The notes under the pieces: model-generated
Databases searched by the model: none
Told to the model about the DNA's origin: nothing
What the model saw: the letters and a program-made list of their open reading frames with translations, nothing else
Assembly (NCBI GenBank): GCA_003640385.1
Contig: RCAB01000233.1
Location: 1-64,000, forward strand
Source of the DNA: Setaria digitata
Lineage: Eukaryota; Nematoda; Chromadorea; Rhabditida; Setariidae
Length of the DNA: 64,000 nucleotides
Direction: 5' to 3'
In this document: in pieces, positions 50,001 to 63,800 of the stretch
Layout of the letters: each line of letters starts with the position of its first letter
Numbering within the stretch: the stretch's first letter is position 1
Translations under genes and position numbers: made by a program

Positions 50001-53000
50001 AACAATTGTAGCAGCCAGCTATTATGATAATAGTAACCAGCCTTTGGAAATTTTTTAAATTATTCCATTTTGCTAATTGCAGCATTAAAAGTGAATGATT
50101 CTTTAAACATTATAATTATTTAAAAGAAATTTACCAGTTTTAATCAGAAATCAGTGAAAGAAAAAAGAGTGAAAGAAAAATAAAAGGAAAAACATTTGTT
50201 GTATTCGTTTCCTAATTTTTCATTAATCGCTTCCTCATTTTAACCTTTTTTCCTCCTCTCCTTCTCTCTCTTACTCTCTCTCTCTCTCTTTCTCTTTCCC
50301 TTTCCCTTTCTTTTTTCTCTTCAATTTTCTCTTAACAAATAAAAAAAAAAGAAAGAAAAATGCTCATTAAAATCATTTTAATGATTGCAATTGATACTAA
50401 AATGTACAATAATTCAAACGAAAAAAAAAAAAATAAAATTGGCGAAAATGCAATTAAATATCACATTTATCAATTTTTTCATTTCAAATTACTGTTAGTT
50501 ATTCTTAACAGAGCAATAAATTGATAATAAAGATGAGAAGAATAAATGAATTATCACTAATTGAGCGTTGTTTTCAGTGATTATTTATTATCATATCCAA
50601 AAATTGCTTTTCCGTAATTTTTTTTTCATCATGTGTCGACAAACTACGCATTGAAAATTAAATGGAAAAAAAAATTGAAAGTATCACTAATTTATAATTT
50701 ATAACTCGAAGAATGAGTAAAAATAAGAAGAGAATTGAGATCTTTTGCAGTTAAAAAAAAAAAAGATACTTAAATTGGTTAAGTTTTGTTAATAACTGAA
50801 ATGATGAGTGTTTTAAAATCAAGTTATATGATATTGAAAAAAAAAGGAAATTGAAAAAATGAAATAAAATTTAGCAAATTTTGGAAATAAAAAATTTTAA
50901 TCGAGTTAATTTTTTGTGTCTTAAAATTAACTTTTTACGTCAAAATCAATTTTATTAATTCTTATTCATTTATGCCTTAGAATTAATTTTATTAGTTCTA
51001 TTAATCCATTTTATTTCTTTTTCTACTTTATGATATATCTTTGTTGCATAAGTTTGTAGCTTTATTGTCTGACCTTTTTTTTAAAATTTTATAAATTATC
51101 CATTTTCGAGAATGAAGTATTCTCGATTAATCCAGAAAATAATTGTTGTATTTTCTAAAAGCAGTTGTAAAATTCATCGTTACACCAATAAAATTTATTC
51201 GAAATATATTATTGAAGGATGCATTTTACACCTCTATTTTTTCACGATAAAAAAGAAAATACCCGAATGATTTTCAAATTCTTCAAAATACTTAAATCAG
51301 TCATTAATTTATCGTTTGCTTCATTAATTGAATTCGATTTTCTGTGTTAATTTGTCTTAATTCATGTGGTTATTTGCATCTGCATAAGCAATAATGCATC
51401 AAATAATATTGCATCTATAAATAATTTTAAGAAATAATGATCTAAAAAAAAAAAATATAAGCTGTTGACTAAACAAAATGATATCGGTGATTACATGATA
51501 ATAATTATCAGAAAGTTCAATCATGGAAAAATTTTATGGAATAAAAGAAAAAAGGAAAAAAAAAAAGGAAACGAAATCTATTCCTTAGCAATATTCTGAA
51601 ATTTATCCGCTTCAGATTTACTTCTATTCAGTGTGATGTAAATTTTCAAATATTTATAAATGGATAAGTAGCTTCTTCTTAAATTGAACAAATCTAAGCT
51701 AATTCTTAATTAAAATACTTATTGGATATACACAGAAAACTGTTAGTTTTTTTTTTTTTTGTTTAGTTATTTAAAAAAAAAACAAAACAAAAAACAAAAA
51801 AAAAAAAAAAAGAAGAAAAAGAAAGAGAAAAAGGAAAAAAAGAAAAGAAATGTACGAACCATCCGAGAAATTTCTGATGAAAGTGAAAGAAGAAATGGAG
51901 AAAAGAGACAAATTTCACTGTGAATACACCAAATTGCATTCAGTTAATGACAGACGAAGCAAATCAAAAAAAAAATTTTTTTGAAATAAACTGAGCATTA
52001 ATGAAAATTCAGACAAATTAGTCTTGAAATAGTAAATCATTAATTAGAAGTGAAATTGTACACGAAATGCAGTTATGAAATGGTGGGATGTGTGGGAATT
52101 CATATTTTTTTCCATTTTAATGAAGTTTGATTTAATGTAATGATGATAATGATAATGATTAATGGAATATGAATGAAGTAAAATGATAAAATAAAATAAT
52201 GGGAATAAAATATGAACGAAAGTTTTTAGTGCTTGGTTTAATGAAATTTAATTCAACCTAGTCGAAAGTTAATGATGATTGGATGAAATTTGGGAAATTT
52301 TTATCTTTTAATTTTATATAATTTAATTTAACATAAGGTTGGTAATAATGGTAGTAATACTTGGAAATAATATAGAAAAAGCGAATAACTGAGCAATTAA
52401 TTATTTAACTTGATTAACAATAAAATAACCATTTCTAATTAGATAATGTGAGTAGTCATCAAATATAATATAATTTGAGCAAGATTATTATTATTAGTGC
52501 TAATTTTCGCATAGGTTAATAATAAATAATAATAAATTCGCATCTATCTCAGTGAGACTAATGATAATTTGTGATTAAATTAAGAGAAATTATTTTGCAC
52601 CTAAGTTGGACTAAATATGATGCTATTAATTTAGCGTTTTTCGATTTTTTGGTTAACTGATAATATTTTCCGATTGTAACCGAATGACTTTTCGGTGACA
52701 GAAAAAAGAAGCTTATCAGAAGCTTACTTGAACTATTATTTTTGGTTATAATTTTTTAGCTATTTGAATTATACCCAAAGTAAATGATAACAAAAGATAT
52801 CCTTCATTCTAGATATCAATCATTCTAGAAAGAATGGGCGATAATTTTCAAGAAAGGATGAATGGTTCATCACTTTGTGCATTCTTTCATATACTTTGAA
52901 ATTGAAAAGGAAAAAAAATAGAAGGAGGAAATCTGTGATAAAAATGGCATCAAGACTAATCAATCATTTGATAAAAAGGTTATAAAGAAAATGATTTATA

Positions 53001-53271
53001 AAGAAAATGATCATTAAAACAAAAAAAAAAACATATACACACAAAAGATTGTTCATTAATGCGGTAGGTCTATTTCATGCAAACAGGTATTCAGTAATAA
53101 ACGGACCAATGACTGGACAAGAAAAAAAAATGAAAATCAAATCTGCATCTGCAAGTAAAGTGAATCTGTGTGTCCGGCAAGGGGAAAAAAATAATCGGAA
53201 TACGGTGGAAAAGTGAGAACTTTAAATTTGAAAAGTTAGAAACAAAAAAAATTGTGTCTTTTATCAATTAA

Positions 53272-53707
53272 GTATAATAACTGATACAATAAAAAGTAAT
53301 TGAAAGTTATGACTGTTAAAGAAATTTTTTTTTTCTTCTTCTTTTCTTCCGTACTAATTCATCGTTTTCAGTCTTGGCAATAATAACGATAGTAAATTTA
53401 TATGCACAAAATGAAACTGTAAGCGTTTAGACTGACAAATGTCAACTTTGCTACGATAAATCAAAATTATCTGACCGGAAAGAAATGCGAAAAAAAAAAA
53501 TGGAATAGAAACTGATTTTTAATCATTTTCATGAAGAAAAATAGCTCTTCATCGTAAAGAATCATTAATTTGATTGATATCACAAGACAGTAACTAGCAT
53601 TTGAATAAAACCATCGATAGCCGTATAATAACTGATACAATAAAAAGTAATTGAAAGTTATGACTGTTAAAGAAAAATAGCTCTTCATCGTAAAGAATCA
53701 TTAATTT
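53272..53707. repeat. Chimeric local duplications
   Basis: A 53-base segment at 53272-53324 is repeated exactly at 53623-53675, and a 38-base segment at 53534-53571 is repeated exactly at 53670-53707. The second copies are fused to each other at a short AAGAAA overlap, so 53623-53707 is a mosaic of two separate upstream pieces. Confidence 0.92.
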
Positions 53708-55305
53708 ATAATATAATAATATGCAAATTTTATTAGTTAACTTTAACTTTTTAATAATAATATGAACATTAATACTACTCAAATACGAAAATAATAATTG
53801 CGCCAATAAACAACAATGGCGCAATACTAAGAACAGTAGCATATAAATAATAACTGATTAATAATAATATGCAAATTAATAAAAACACTAAAATAACAAT
53901 AATCATAATTATGGAACACTAGAAAGAATAATACTGAGTGTAAACGAATAATAATTTGCAATCGTAATGATAAGAATTCGTATAAATAATATCAGCCGTT
54001 ATTTCCGTAATAGATATTATTTTATTTATAACTACTTGGTTACTTCAATTGTTATTATTAATATTAATAAAATAATAATAATGACGGTTGTTGCTTTTAT
54101 TATTAATAGTAAATGGTAGTGATATTAATAATAATGCCAATAATTAATGGCAGTTATAATAACTATTAACTAGTAATAATATATATGGCAGAAATTATTG
54201 CCATGTTAATAACAGCAATGAGAACAACAACAATAAGAATAATAACAATAACAACTGTGGAAATTTAAAAATAAAATAATAATGTAGTAACTTAACGAGA
54301 ATACATCAAGTTATAGAGAAAATGACAATAGCAGTAGTAAAATATGAACAGCAACAATTGTAATTTAATGCAATGAATGATAAGAACTTGTTGAATGTTA
54401 AGTTCAGTTTGATGGAACTAAATTTTACCAGTCTTAGAAAAGAGAGAGTTATCAGTATGAATATAATTGTAACTTATTGGCCATTTCAAAGATCATTATG
54501 ATAGTGTTAATTACAGTAATTACAATTTATTTAATTATGCTTTATGTACTACAGTTTTGCTTCTTTTCATTGTTTTTTTTTTCCTTTTTTTGCTGATTTC
54601 AAAATTGTCCATTATCAGTTTACAACCGGTATTATAATGATTATAATAATTGTAATTAACAATGAAAACAACAACACTATGAATGATGAATGTGATAACA
54701 AAGTGATCATGACAATGTGATACAAATAATAGCGTTTAATGATAATAAGACCGATCTATCTTCCACTTGTGAAAGTTTTTGATTGTATTGGTAAAAAACA
54801 AAAGAAAAAAGAAAAGGAAAAAAAAAAACCGAAAATATTTGACCCGAATCAGTACAGGTTTATTGGTGTTTCTTGTTAGAAAGTATTTCTTTCAATACAT
54901 TTAAATCAATTTCATTCCTTTCTTCTCTCTTTTTTTCTCTCTCTCTTTCTTTTCTTACTTAAACTGTTGTTGTTTTTCCTTTTTCTTTTTTTTTTTTTTG
55001 TGTTTTCCTTTTTCTTTTTTATTTTTATTTTTGTTTAAAAATGCGAAAAGAGAAGAAAACAATTATGCGATATTATAAGAGGAAGAGATTATCAGTTACT
55101 GATATATTGGAATTTTAAAGAGGAAGAAAAAGAGATGAAATAGGAGTGGAGGGGAGAAGAGAGGGAGGGGAAAGAGAAAAAAAAAAGGTAAAAGTGGATA
55201 AAATGATACCAGAGGTTAGAGGGCATAGGAGTGGGACAAAACGAAATGTCAAATGTCACTGTAGAAAGCAGAACAGACAGACAGGATACCCCCATTTTCA
55301 AAAAT

Positions 55306-55316
55306 TATATAAAAGG
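55306..55316 (+). promoter_or_regulatory. TATA box of cut-1
   Basis: TATATAAAAGG is a near-consensus TATA element on the strand of cut-1, about 220 bases before its ATG. Transcription would start roughly 25-35 bases downstream, near 55335-55350, placing the trinucleotide tract in the leader. Strongly and periodically transcribed cuticle genes often have TATA boxes. Confidence 0.6.
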
Positions 55317-55360
55317 CAGTTAATTTCGTTGAAATGAAGGTGTAGGTGTCGATAACATCG

Positions 55361-55417
<57 letters not shown>

Positions 55418-55453
55418 GCAACAACAACAACAACAAACAGCAACAACAACAAC
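55361..55453 (+). repeat. CAG/CAA trinucleotide microsatellite in the predicted cut-1 5' UTR
   Basis: About eight GCA units run into about twelve ACA units, then GCA, more ACA units, an AACAGC break and ACA again. It lies between the TATA box and the ATG, so it is probably transcribed. On the minus strand it gives poly-Val/Ala/Cys frames that are not genes. Confidence 0.9.
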
Positions 55454-55534
55454 GAGCAATTCTTTTGGTGGAATAAACGGCAAATAATTCTCTAGTTTAC
55501 TGAGGAACAAAAATTCTTATTTAATCCAATAATT

Positions 55535-58270
55535 ATGCTTCGTTTTATTGGTTTCTTCACGACGCTTCTTGCGCTATCATATTCAATTCCTGTTGATAAC
55601 GGTGTTGAAGGTAATAATTTTTTTTTTAATTTTAGTTTCTTGAAAATTTTTATTAATATTTCTTAATTATTTATCATTTTTTTTTTGCGATTTCTTTCTT
55701 TTATGATTAAATAACCAAAGTTTTAATTACAATCTTTTTCTTTTTATTGCCTAAATTTTGTGGAATATTTTTGAAATACAATTGAAAAAAAAAATTTAAT
55801 TTATATAAATGTTTTTTTCTTTTTAAATTCTATTCCATAATTATTGCTACAGCATCATTATTTCTCTACGAAAAAAAAAATTTTAATTCATTTGTTTAGG
55901 TTTTCTTATCGTTTCAAAATTTAGATTATCTTTTTTCTTTTCTTTTTTTTTTTGTATCAAAATAAAATTTAGAAGAAACAAGAATTTTATTTTAAAAATT
56001 TTTGAATTATAATACGTATGATTTGTAGGTGAACCGGAAATTGAATGCGGACCAACATCGATAACCATCAATTTCAATACACGTAATGCATTCGAAGGAC
56101 ACGTTTACGTGAAAGGTCTGTATGATCAGGAAGGATGTCGAAATGATGAAGGCGGACGCCAGGTTGCCGGAATATCACTTCCGTTTGATTCCTGTAATGT
56201 TGCTCGTACACGATCGTTGAATCCTCGAGGTATTACAGTTTTCTTCTCATTTATAGCAATTTTTGATTCAAATGACAAAAAAGCAAAAAAAAAAGGGAGG
56301 AAGAAAAAAATAAAAAAGTGAATTTCAATATGTCACTAATTTGATAAAAGATTTAGATTTTCTGAATGTTTAAATGAAAAATTTAGCCTTTCATCAGTGA
56401 TTGAATATAAAAAATTCAACTTTATTAATGATTTAAGCAAACACTCTAATTCACTATTGTTTGAATGAAAAATTTAGCTTTTTTATTAATGAGATGAAAG
56501 AGATGATTCAAATTTTGATAATTTCAAATTTATCAATAGTTGAAAATAAACAAGAAAAAAAAAGTAAACAATTATGTTGTTTTTTTTTTTTTGACTCAAA
56601 TTATTACAAATGAAAAAAAAAAAAAAAAACCTTAACAGGTATCTTTGTGACCACAACTGTCGTCATTTCGTTTCATCCACTATTTGTCACCAAAGTTGAT
56701 CGAGCATATCGTGTACAATGCTTCTATATGGAAGCTGATAAAACAGTTAGCACTCAAATTGAGGTTTCCGAAATTACAACCGCTTTCCAAACTCAAATTG
56801 TTCCAATGCCTGTTTGCCGATATGAGGTTTGCTCATTTTTCTTTTATTTAAATTTAAATTTGAAACTGAAGAAGCTACAATTTTCTCTCCTTTCCTTCAT
56901 AAATTCAAATCTTTTGATTAATAAAAGAAAGGAAAGAAAAAAATTTATCATTTATTAATTTAATTGAAAAAAAAAAAAAAAAGAAAATAAATGAATGAAG
57001 AAAAAGTTTTTTTTTCGTTTTTTTTTTCGTTTCTTTTTTCAGATTCTTGATGGTGGACCAACCGGACAACCAGTTCAGTTTGCTACAATTGGCCAACCGG
57101 TTTATCACAAATGGACATGTGATTCTGAAACCGTTGATACTTTCTGTGCAGTTGTTCATTCATGCTTCGTAGATGATGGCAACGGTGACACTGTAGAAAT
57201 TCTGAACTCTGATGGTTGTGCACTCGATAAATACCTGTTGAATAACTTGGAGTATCCTACAGGTAAGTGATATATCTCGAAGAAAAATTAATTAATGAAT
57301 AGGATTAGAAAAAAAAAATGTTCTGCATTATTAACAACCATATTTTTCACCCATTTGTTAAATAAACGATGAACCGTTAAAAGAAATGATTTGTTTAGAT
57401 TTAATTAAAAAAAAAAAAAAAAGAAGAAATAATCATCTTCATCGTTAACAAAATTAATCAATCTTTAACATTTAATTAATTTCACTTTTTCCTTTTTTAG
57501 ACTTGATGGCTGGTCAAGAAGCTCACGTTTACAAATATGCCGATCGATCGCAGCTGTTTTATCAGTGCCAAATCAGTATCACCATCAAGGAACCAAACAG
57601 TGAATGCGCTCGGCCACAATGCTCAGAGCCACAAGGATTCGGAGCTGTTAAAACCGGTGGTACCGGATCTAAGCCGGCAGCAGCTGCTCAATTACGTTTG
57701 CTCAAGAAGAGATCTGCTGAACCGGAAAATATCGTCGACGTACGAACTGACATTAACGCTCTTGAAATTAGCGAAGATGTATGCATTTCTATTCTTTTCT
57801 TTTTTCTCTTTACCTATTAATTAATTATAACTAATTTTTTTTTCATATTTTAATTTTCCTTATTCTTTTTTGGATTTTTGGGCGAGAAAAGGAAGCTAAA
57901 ATTTGCATGTTAGAATAAATAAGAGAGAAAAACAATAATAATAAAAATGTGGCACAAAAATTTGACTATTTAATTACTTATCCAAAATTTTCAGCTATAT
58001 TATTCCTCTTCCTTCAAAATGAAATTTCACCAAATATGAAACTTTCTTTTTAAATTAAAGTTTTTCTTTCAGAATCAAGCCTTGCCAGTTGATTTACGCC
58101 ATCGTGGACGTCTTCATCATCTTGGACAACCAATGGTACTTGCTACTGTTCAAAATGGAATCTGTATGTCACCATTTGGCTTCTCAATCTTTATGGGTCT
58201 TAGCGTTGCACTGGTTGCTGCTGTTATTGTCACCATTTCATTTAAGTTACGCCCAGTTCAAAAAGCATGA
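55535..58270 (+). CDS. cut-1: Cuticlin-1 (CUT-1), ZP-domain cuticle protein
   Basis: Structural protein of the insoluble cuticlin layer of the nematode cuticle. Exons 55535-55610, 56029-56229, 56639-56826, 57043-57262, 57501-57778 and 58073-58270 join in frame to 386 residues. Residues 1-17 form a signal peptide. The ZP domain starts near residue 30 (IECGPTSITINFNTRNAFEG) and runs to about residue 270, with stretches matching remembered CUT-1 sequence almost word for word (VKGLYDQEGC, FYMEADKTVSTQIEV, YHKWTCDSET, HVYKYADRSQLFYQCQ). A dibasic RLLKKR site at about 294-299 is a plausible furin cleavage site that would release the ZP part. A hydrophobic segment at about 355-377 followed by a short basic tail (KLRPVQKA) is the membrane anchor. 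A TATA box and CAG/CAA leader precede it. Confidence 0.96.
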
Positions 58271-60844
58271 AAATTTGTGAAAAGTTTGCATCAAAAAGCT
58301 AATTAACTAATTAATTTTCCTAACTCCTTTTCCTCATCATTTCTTTCACACTTCTTCGGCCTATTCTTTTTTAATTTGCCTTTTTAAAAACTATTCATTG
58401 CTAAATTTCATAATTTTTATTATCAAAATAGCAAATGAATAATGAATGAGAGACAAAAAAGAAAAAGAAAAAGGAACAGTAGCAAAATAGTTTGTTTAAT
58501 TTAATTAAATTTTATATCAAATATCATGCAAACAATAACTCATTAATTTCCATTATCATATAAATATAAATCGCTTAGTATAGTTTAAAACACTTTCATG
58601 CTGCTTATTTATCAGTAGAAAATACAAAGTATTTAATCTAAGCTAATCTAATCAATTGATAATTGTTATTATCAGTATGTCGCTTCAAAAAACAGTCATA
58701 TAATTTTTAACCATTTGTGAATGTGTCACAAATTGTACTTGTATTGCCCAGTTTTTATGGGCATTGATAAATATCTATTTTTGTAAGCAAATCATTTATT
58801 CGCATTATTTGCAATTAGAAATAAATATTTTTTTCTTTCTTAATTCGTTTACACTGCTACTGTAATTTTTTGCATGCTACAAAGAAATATGTGAAATGAT
58901 TAGATGATTGAAATTGAAATTTGAACAACAAATTAGAAATTAAAAAACTATCGAAAATGACAATAAGTATGCGATAGGGATTCTGATTACAATCAGCATG
59001 ATACGCAGTGTAGGATTGAAGAATTTTACTATCCTTTTATCATAAATTATCACTAATAAGAAATTATTCTTATCATAGTTCGTTGAGTAGTTCCACTAAT
59101 TTGTATGAAGAAAATGACCAATGAACAGGTATAAAAGAGTTATTCTAGTCACAAAAAGTTCAAATGGAAAGAAATGAAAAAGAGAAAAAAATTACCAAAT
59201 ATTAGACATGTCAAAAATTTCCTTTACTGAACTCTTGGCTAGACTTCTCAAGATAACATTTATAATGAAACTAAAGATTTTGGATTATGTTTAAGTGAAA
59301 TTTACTTGTAATTATTGACTAAAGGAAAATGCGAAGGCAAAGAACGAGAACAACTTCCTTAGAATTTCAAGTTTACTAGCCGATCTTATCAGTGCTAAGA
59401 GAAGGAAAGTTTAAAGTTTAGTAATAGAACGTTGAAGAATGTCAATTCATTGACTTCTATGATTTATACGCCTAGAAAGATGTGGCTTTTGAATGAATTT
59501 TACTTTCTTACATGAAAAACTTTTCTTCAAAATTAAAAATAAGAAAAATGAAACGAAATAAAAATTTAAATTCTGGAATTTTAAATTTTTTAAAACTACC
59601 AAGGTTTTCTCTCATTTGAAAAATATTTTGTGAATAAATCAAAACTGTTAGAGCGAGCTTTTATGACATCGTTCATTTAACAGTGCACATTCAAAATTAT
59701 TCCTTTAGTTAATTTCATCAGTAAATTCTGAAGTTATCCCATGATCTACTTCATCAATAGATTCTGAAATTATCACTTCAGATGCTTTATGAAGAATACT
59801 CAAGACTCTGCAGCAACACACCTTCGTTCAGAAAGAGAAACGAAACTAAAAAAAAAAAAGGAAAAAATCAGCATTTTCCAAAGAGTTATTAAATTACTGG
59901 ACCACAGTAATTATCACTGATTATTACTTGTTTAGCTTATTCCATGGATATCACAGATTCTGAAAGTATCAATCTTATCACTTCTTGTCCTTCATGTTTG
60001 TAAATTGAGAAAGGAACTGCAAAAAAAAAAAAAAAAAAAAAAGATTCAAACACATTGTATGCAAAATCTTCGCGGTAGAAGAAGAAATATTTAGAAAATT
60101 CACTGTATCATGCTAAAATATCATATAAAATGATAATTATCAAGCGGTGGTTTGTTAGTTTGTTGTTGCTAAGAAACAGCAATTTTGGTATGGTAGATAT
60201 AGAAGAAAATAAGCGTGGGGTATACAATTGTTTATTTTTAAAATTTTTTTAAAATTTGATAAAGTTAAATTTGAATATAGTCATAAATTTCGTTCGAATT
60301 TATTAAATTTTTCAACTGTTTGTTAAAAAATTTATGGTTTTGTAAGTGGAAAAAAAAAATTAGCATTTTTTAAGGAATTATTGAATGACTCAACAACTAA
60401 TTATTATGCCCATCCGATTCGTGGCACTGTAATTTTTGTGAAAGTTATATTTCGTGAAGAATGTAAAAAGTTTGAGATTAATTAATTATTTTTTTTTTTT
60501 ATTTTGCTTTAATTTGGAAAATTGATTTTACAGCAATAAATCAGTTGCTTTTTGCTTCCTTTTTTTTTTTTCTTCTTGATTGGTGACAAGTAAGTTTTCG
60601 ATTATATTTCGCGGAACATTTTACACTTCCTTCCGTTTACAATCGATCTACTTTGATTAAATATACGAATTTTAACAGGTTTATTTGTTGATTCAATTTT
60701 TAAAATTTTCAAGTTTTTTTTTTTTCAATGAATATAACAAAAAAAAGACAAAAAAAAAGAAACAAAAAAAAAAATCTTTGGTTTCATTTACATTTACATT
60801 GTCAGCAATATTTTGTTTTTGTTTTTTGTTTTTTGTTTTTTAAG
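58271..60844. other. cut-1 3' UTR and intergenic region
   Basis: AATAAA at about 58820 is the best poly(A) signal for cut-1. No gene seen afterwards. A + strand frame ending at about 60484 (containing NYYAHPIRGTVIFVKVIFREE) is protein-like but has no donor in the right phase for the next gene. The upstream exons of the gene starting at 60845 should lie here but were not found. Confidence 0.5.
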
Positions 60845-63800
60845 ATTTACATTTTTCACGGCGTACGATAATCAACCGGCAACACCATATGTGATTTATG
60901 AAAAAACTGATAAGTTTGTTTAATTTTGCATTTGTTAAAATTTCATTGAATTAAAACTTATCATTTATCATTGTTAACATTCATGAAATTAATTAATGTA
61001 AAGGGAAGTGAATGGAATGGATGAAATTGCAGACAAAAAGAATTTTTAACTGAAAGACAAATATTGATTGTCATGCGAATAAAATTCTTGAACAAAAAAA
61101 AAAAATGAATAAAATTAATGCAAAATTTCTGTCCTATGCATATTTTTAATTCACGGTTCAAAAATTTTTTTGCTGATAATAAAAAGAAAAAAAAAAAAAA
61201 AGATTATTTTTCCTACTGATACTAGCTGAGATAGCACTGATAACGAACGACGAAATCTATTTTAGCATATTTCGTAAATTCACTAAAAGTTGATACTTTC
61301 GAATACGGATTTCAAATTGTGAATTTTTACTTTAACTTTTTTGCTAAAACACTGTGTGTACAGTTTGTTTTTCATTTTTACTTTTATTTTTGTCGTGTTA
61401 TGCAATAAGAAAAATGTTTCAAAAGTGATAAAATTGAAGAAATTTTATTGAAATGAAAGAAAATTTTCGATAATAATTAAAGTCTTTTTTTTTTTCTGTA
61501 TAATTCATAATTCATCTAAAATTTAGTATTTTTGGATAGAAAAAAGGTCAATAATTGCAGAGGTGCAAGACTAACATTTGGTTTTGATTATGATCGCGAA
61601 CCATTCATATCACTGGATAGTAAGCATGCGTATGTTTTTTTTTTTTTAATCAAATGGCAGTAAATGAATTAAAATTAACTTCTTGTATAATTAATGTTTT
61701 AATAATAAGTTCTCAAAATAATTAACAAATTTCTCGTAGTTCAAAATAACTTCTGTAACAATAATACGTCTAAAAAAGAGGGAAAATGGCTCTTTTTTAT
61801 GTTCATCTGAGCTGAGAGTATTATTTGTGTGATTATTGGTCAAAAACAACTTTTTTTTTTTAATCCCTATAAATTTAAATTTAATTTTATTTAGAAAGGT
61901 TTTTGGGATTTCAATTAATTACCAGTTGATTTTTATCAGGAAAATGAAAGATTCAATTTCGAAAGATATCACTTCGATGCCACATGGTTTTTCATTTATC
62001 ATTCTATACGGAAGCTGGAAAGTTAATCTTGTTTTCAATGGAAGGTTAAACAATTGTTAAATTTCCATCAATTTCTGAAATGATAAATAATATTTTATTG
62101 GAGAAGAATTATAGCAAAAAGAATTCATTCAATTTGCAGAATTGCACGATATCATACCTTATCAATGTAAATGTTATCATTGTTTAAATAAATAATTACA
62201 ATAAAAAATGGTAATATATCTAATTTAAAAAATAAAAATCAACTTTCTCGTCAACTATGAATCATTGTTTAGGCTCTATTTTATCAATGGTGAAGAGAAA
62301 ATGCTAATGGATAGTAATTTTAATTCAACTAAACCACTAGCATACGTTTCCGGATGCAATCCAACAAAGCAACGGTATCATCCGGAATCATTTATGCCAT
62401 AACACAGATTAACTATTGAGGAGGAGTTTCATTTCATACTGAAAACTTTTCCAGCATAATCATTCGTCAAAGTATTTACGTGGATCCTTTCAACTGGGGA
62501 AGTTATCTCTGGATATCAAATATGCGAGCACTAGGATCAATTCAATCAGATAACACTGTAATCTGTTCTTTACGATATTTCCCTGCCGGCCAAGGATCGT
62601 ATGTTTTTTTTTTTCCTTGCAAATTAAAAATTTTACTTTAGAAAACTATAAAATATTTCCGAAAATGAAATTGAATAGTAATTAAATAAATTAAACAATT
62701 TAAATTGTTCAGCATAATGAAATGAAATAACATCACTTTTCCGGAACCATTCGGTATACCGGAATGCATCAATAATTTTATAATTGAAAAAAATTTCTAG
62801 GCATAATTACAAGTATAATAGATAATAAGTATAAGGTGTGTGACAGTTGTCTCATTAAAAAAAAAGGAATCATTTTCGCACATCGTCATACATTGACCAG
62901 TTATAATATTTAAAATCAATTTCTCAAATTATAATTGTAACTATGTGGCAGTTGCTACTGTAACATTAATATATGTTATATAATTAAATCAATTTATTAA
63001 TTTTTGATTTAAAAAAAAAAAGAAGAAAAAAAGCAGAAGAATCTAAACATTATTTTTGATAGATTCATGCTTGGAGCATATGGACAACGAACACGAGATC
63101 GTATTCCAACTCAACGTTCCTTCATGGGTCTGACGTTGAATCATGATAGGACACGTTTCTTTGATATTCTATCCAAGAAGAAGAAGCTGTTTCTAACATT
63201 ATTTGGAGAATATGATGAAGAAAATCGTCATTTTTTTTTTTTTCTTAAACATTAAAAAACAAAAAACTAAATTTAAATTATTGAAATTTAAATTCAGCAT
63301 AGCGACTGTGTGAAATTTTTTTTTAAGTAATTTAAATTTAAACGGTATAATTTTGCATTTAATTTGCCCGTTTTGATTTAATTACAAAAAGTTATTTTTT
63401 TTTTCTTTTATTGAAATAATTAATTAAATCATTAAGTTATAAAAAGTAATGAACTGAAAAAAGTGGATTATGCTAAATTTTATTTGTTAAATTTATTGAT
63501 TTCGTTTTTCTTTCTCTTTTTTTTTTTTTTTGAATATTTCTACTTTCATTTTATTCTTTTTTTTTCTATTTAATTTTAGAATAATATTTGGGAAATCTTA
63601 TCAAACAGATTGATTACTTTATCACTTTAGATATTTTATTGGATGAAACACAGGATGAATTTGATTTAAGCATTGCAATGACTCTTTACGACTCAACAAT
63701 TAGGTATCAAGTAACCGGAAGCTTCAATACGGTATAGTAATGCTATTATCATTAACTCGTCAAGAAACTTGCTATGTGTTATTAATTATTTAGTGGAAAA

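Larger units (their letters stand above)
47058..55305. other. Long AT-rich spacer upstream of cut-1
   Basis: About 8.2 kb with no supported gene. It holds three diverged copies of a unit at 49270-50000, a CT-rich tract near 50260-50315, poly(A)-rich runs around 51770-51850, a pair of chimeric local duplications at 53272-53707 and AAT-type repeats at 53860-54300. The minus-strand open frame at 47480-47845 (121 codons) is the longest but is Phe/Ile/Lys/Ser-rich, starts in a Lys run and has no recognisable feature. I treat it as noise. Confidence 0.6.

Noticed and set aside
55249..55510. Poly-Val/Ala and poly-Cys minus-strand frames
   Set aside because: They are reverse readings of the CAG/CAA repeat in front of cut-1.
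60370..60484. Protein-like frame ending in REECKKFEIN
   Set aside because: It has no donor in a phase that fits the exon at 60845 and no start or acceptor that I could defend.
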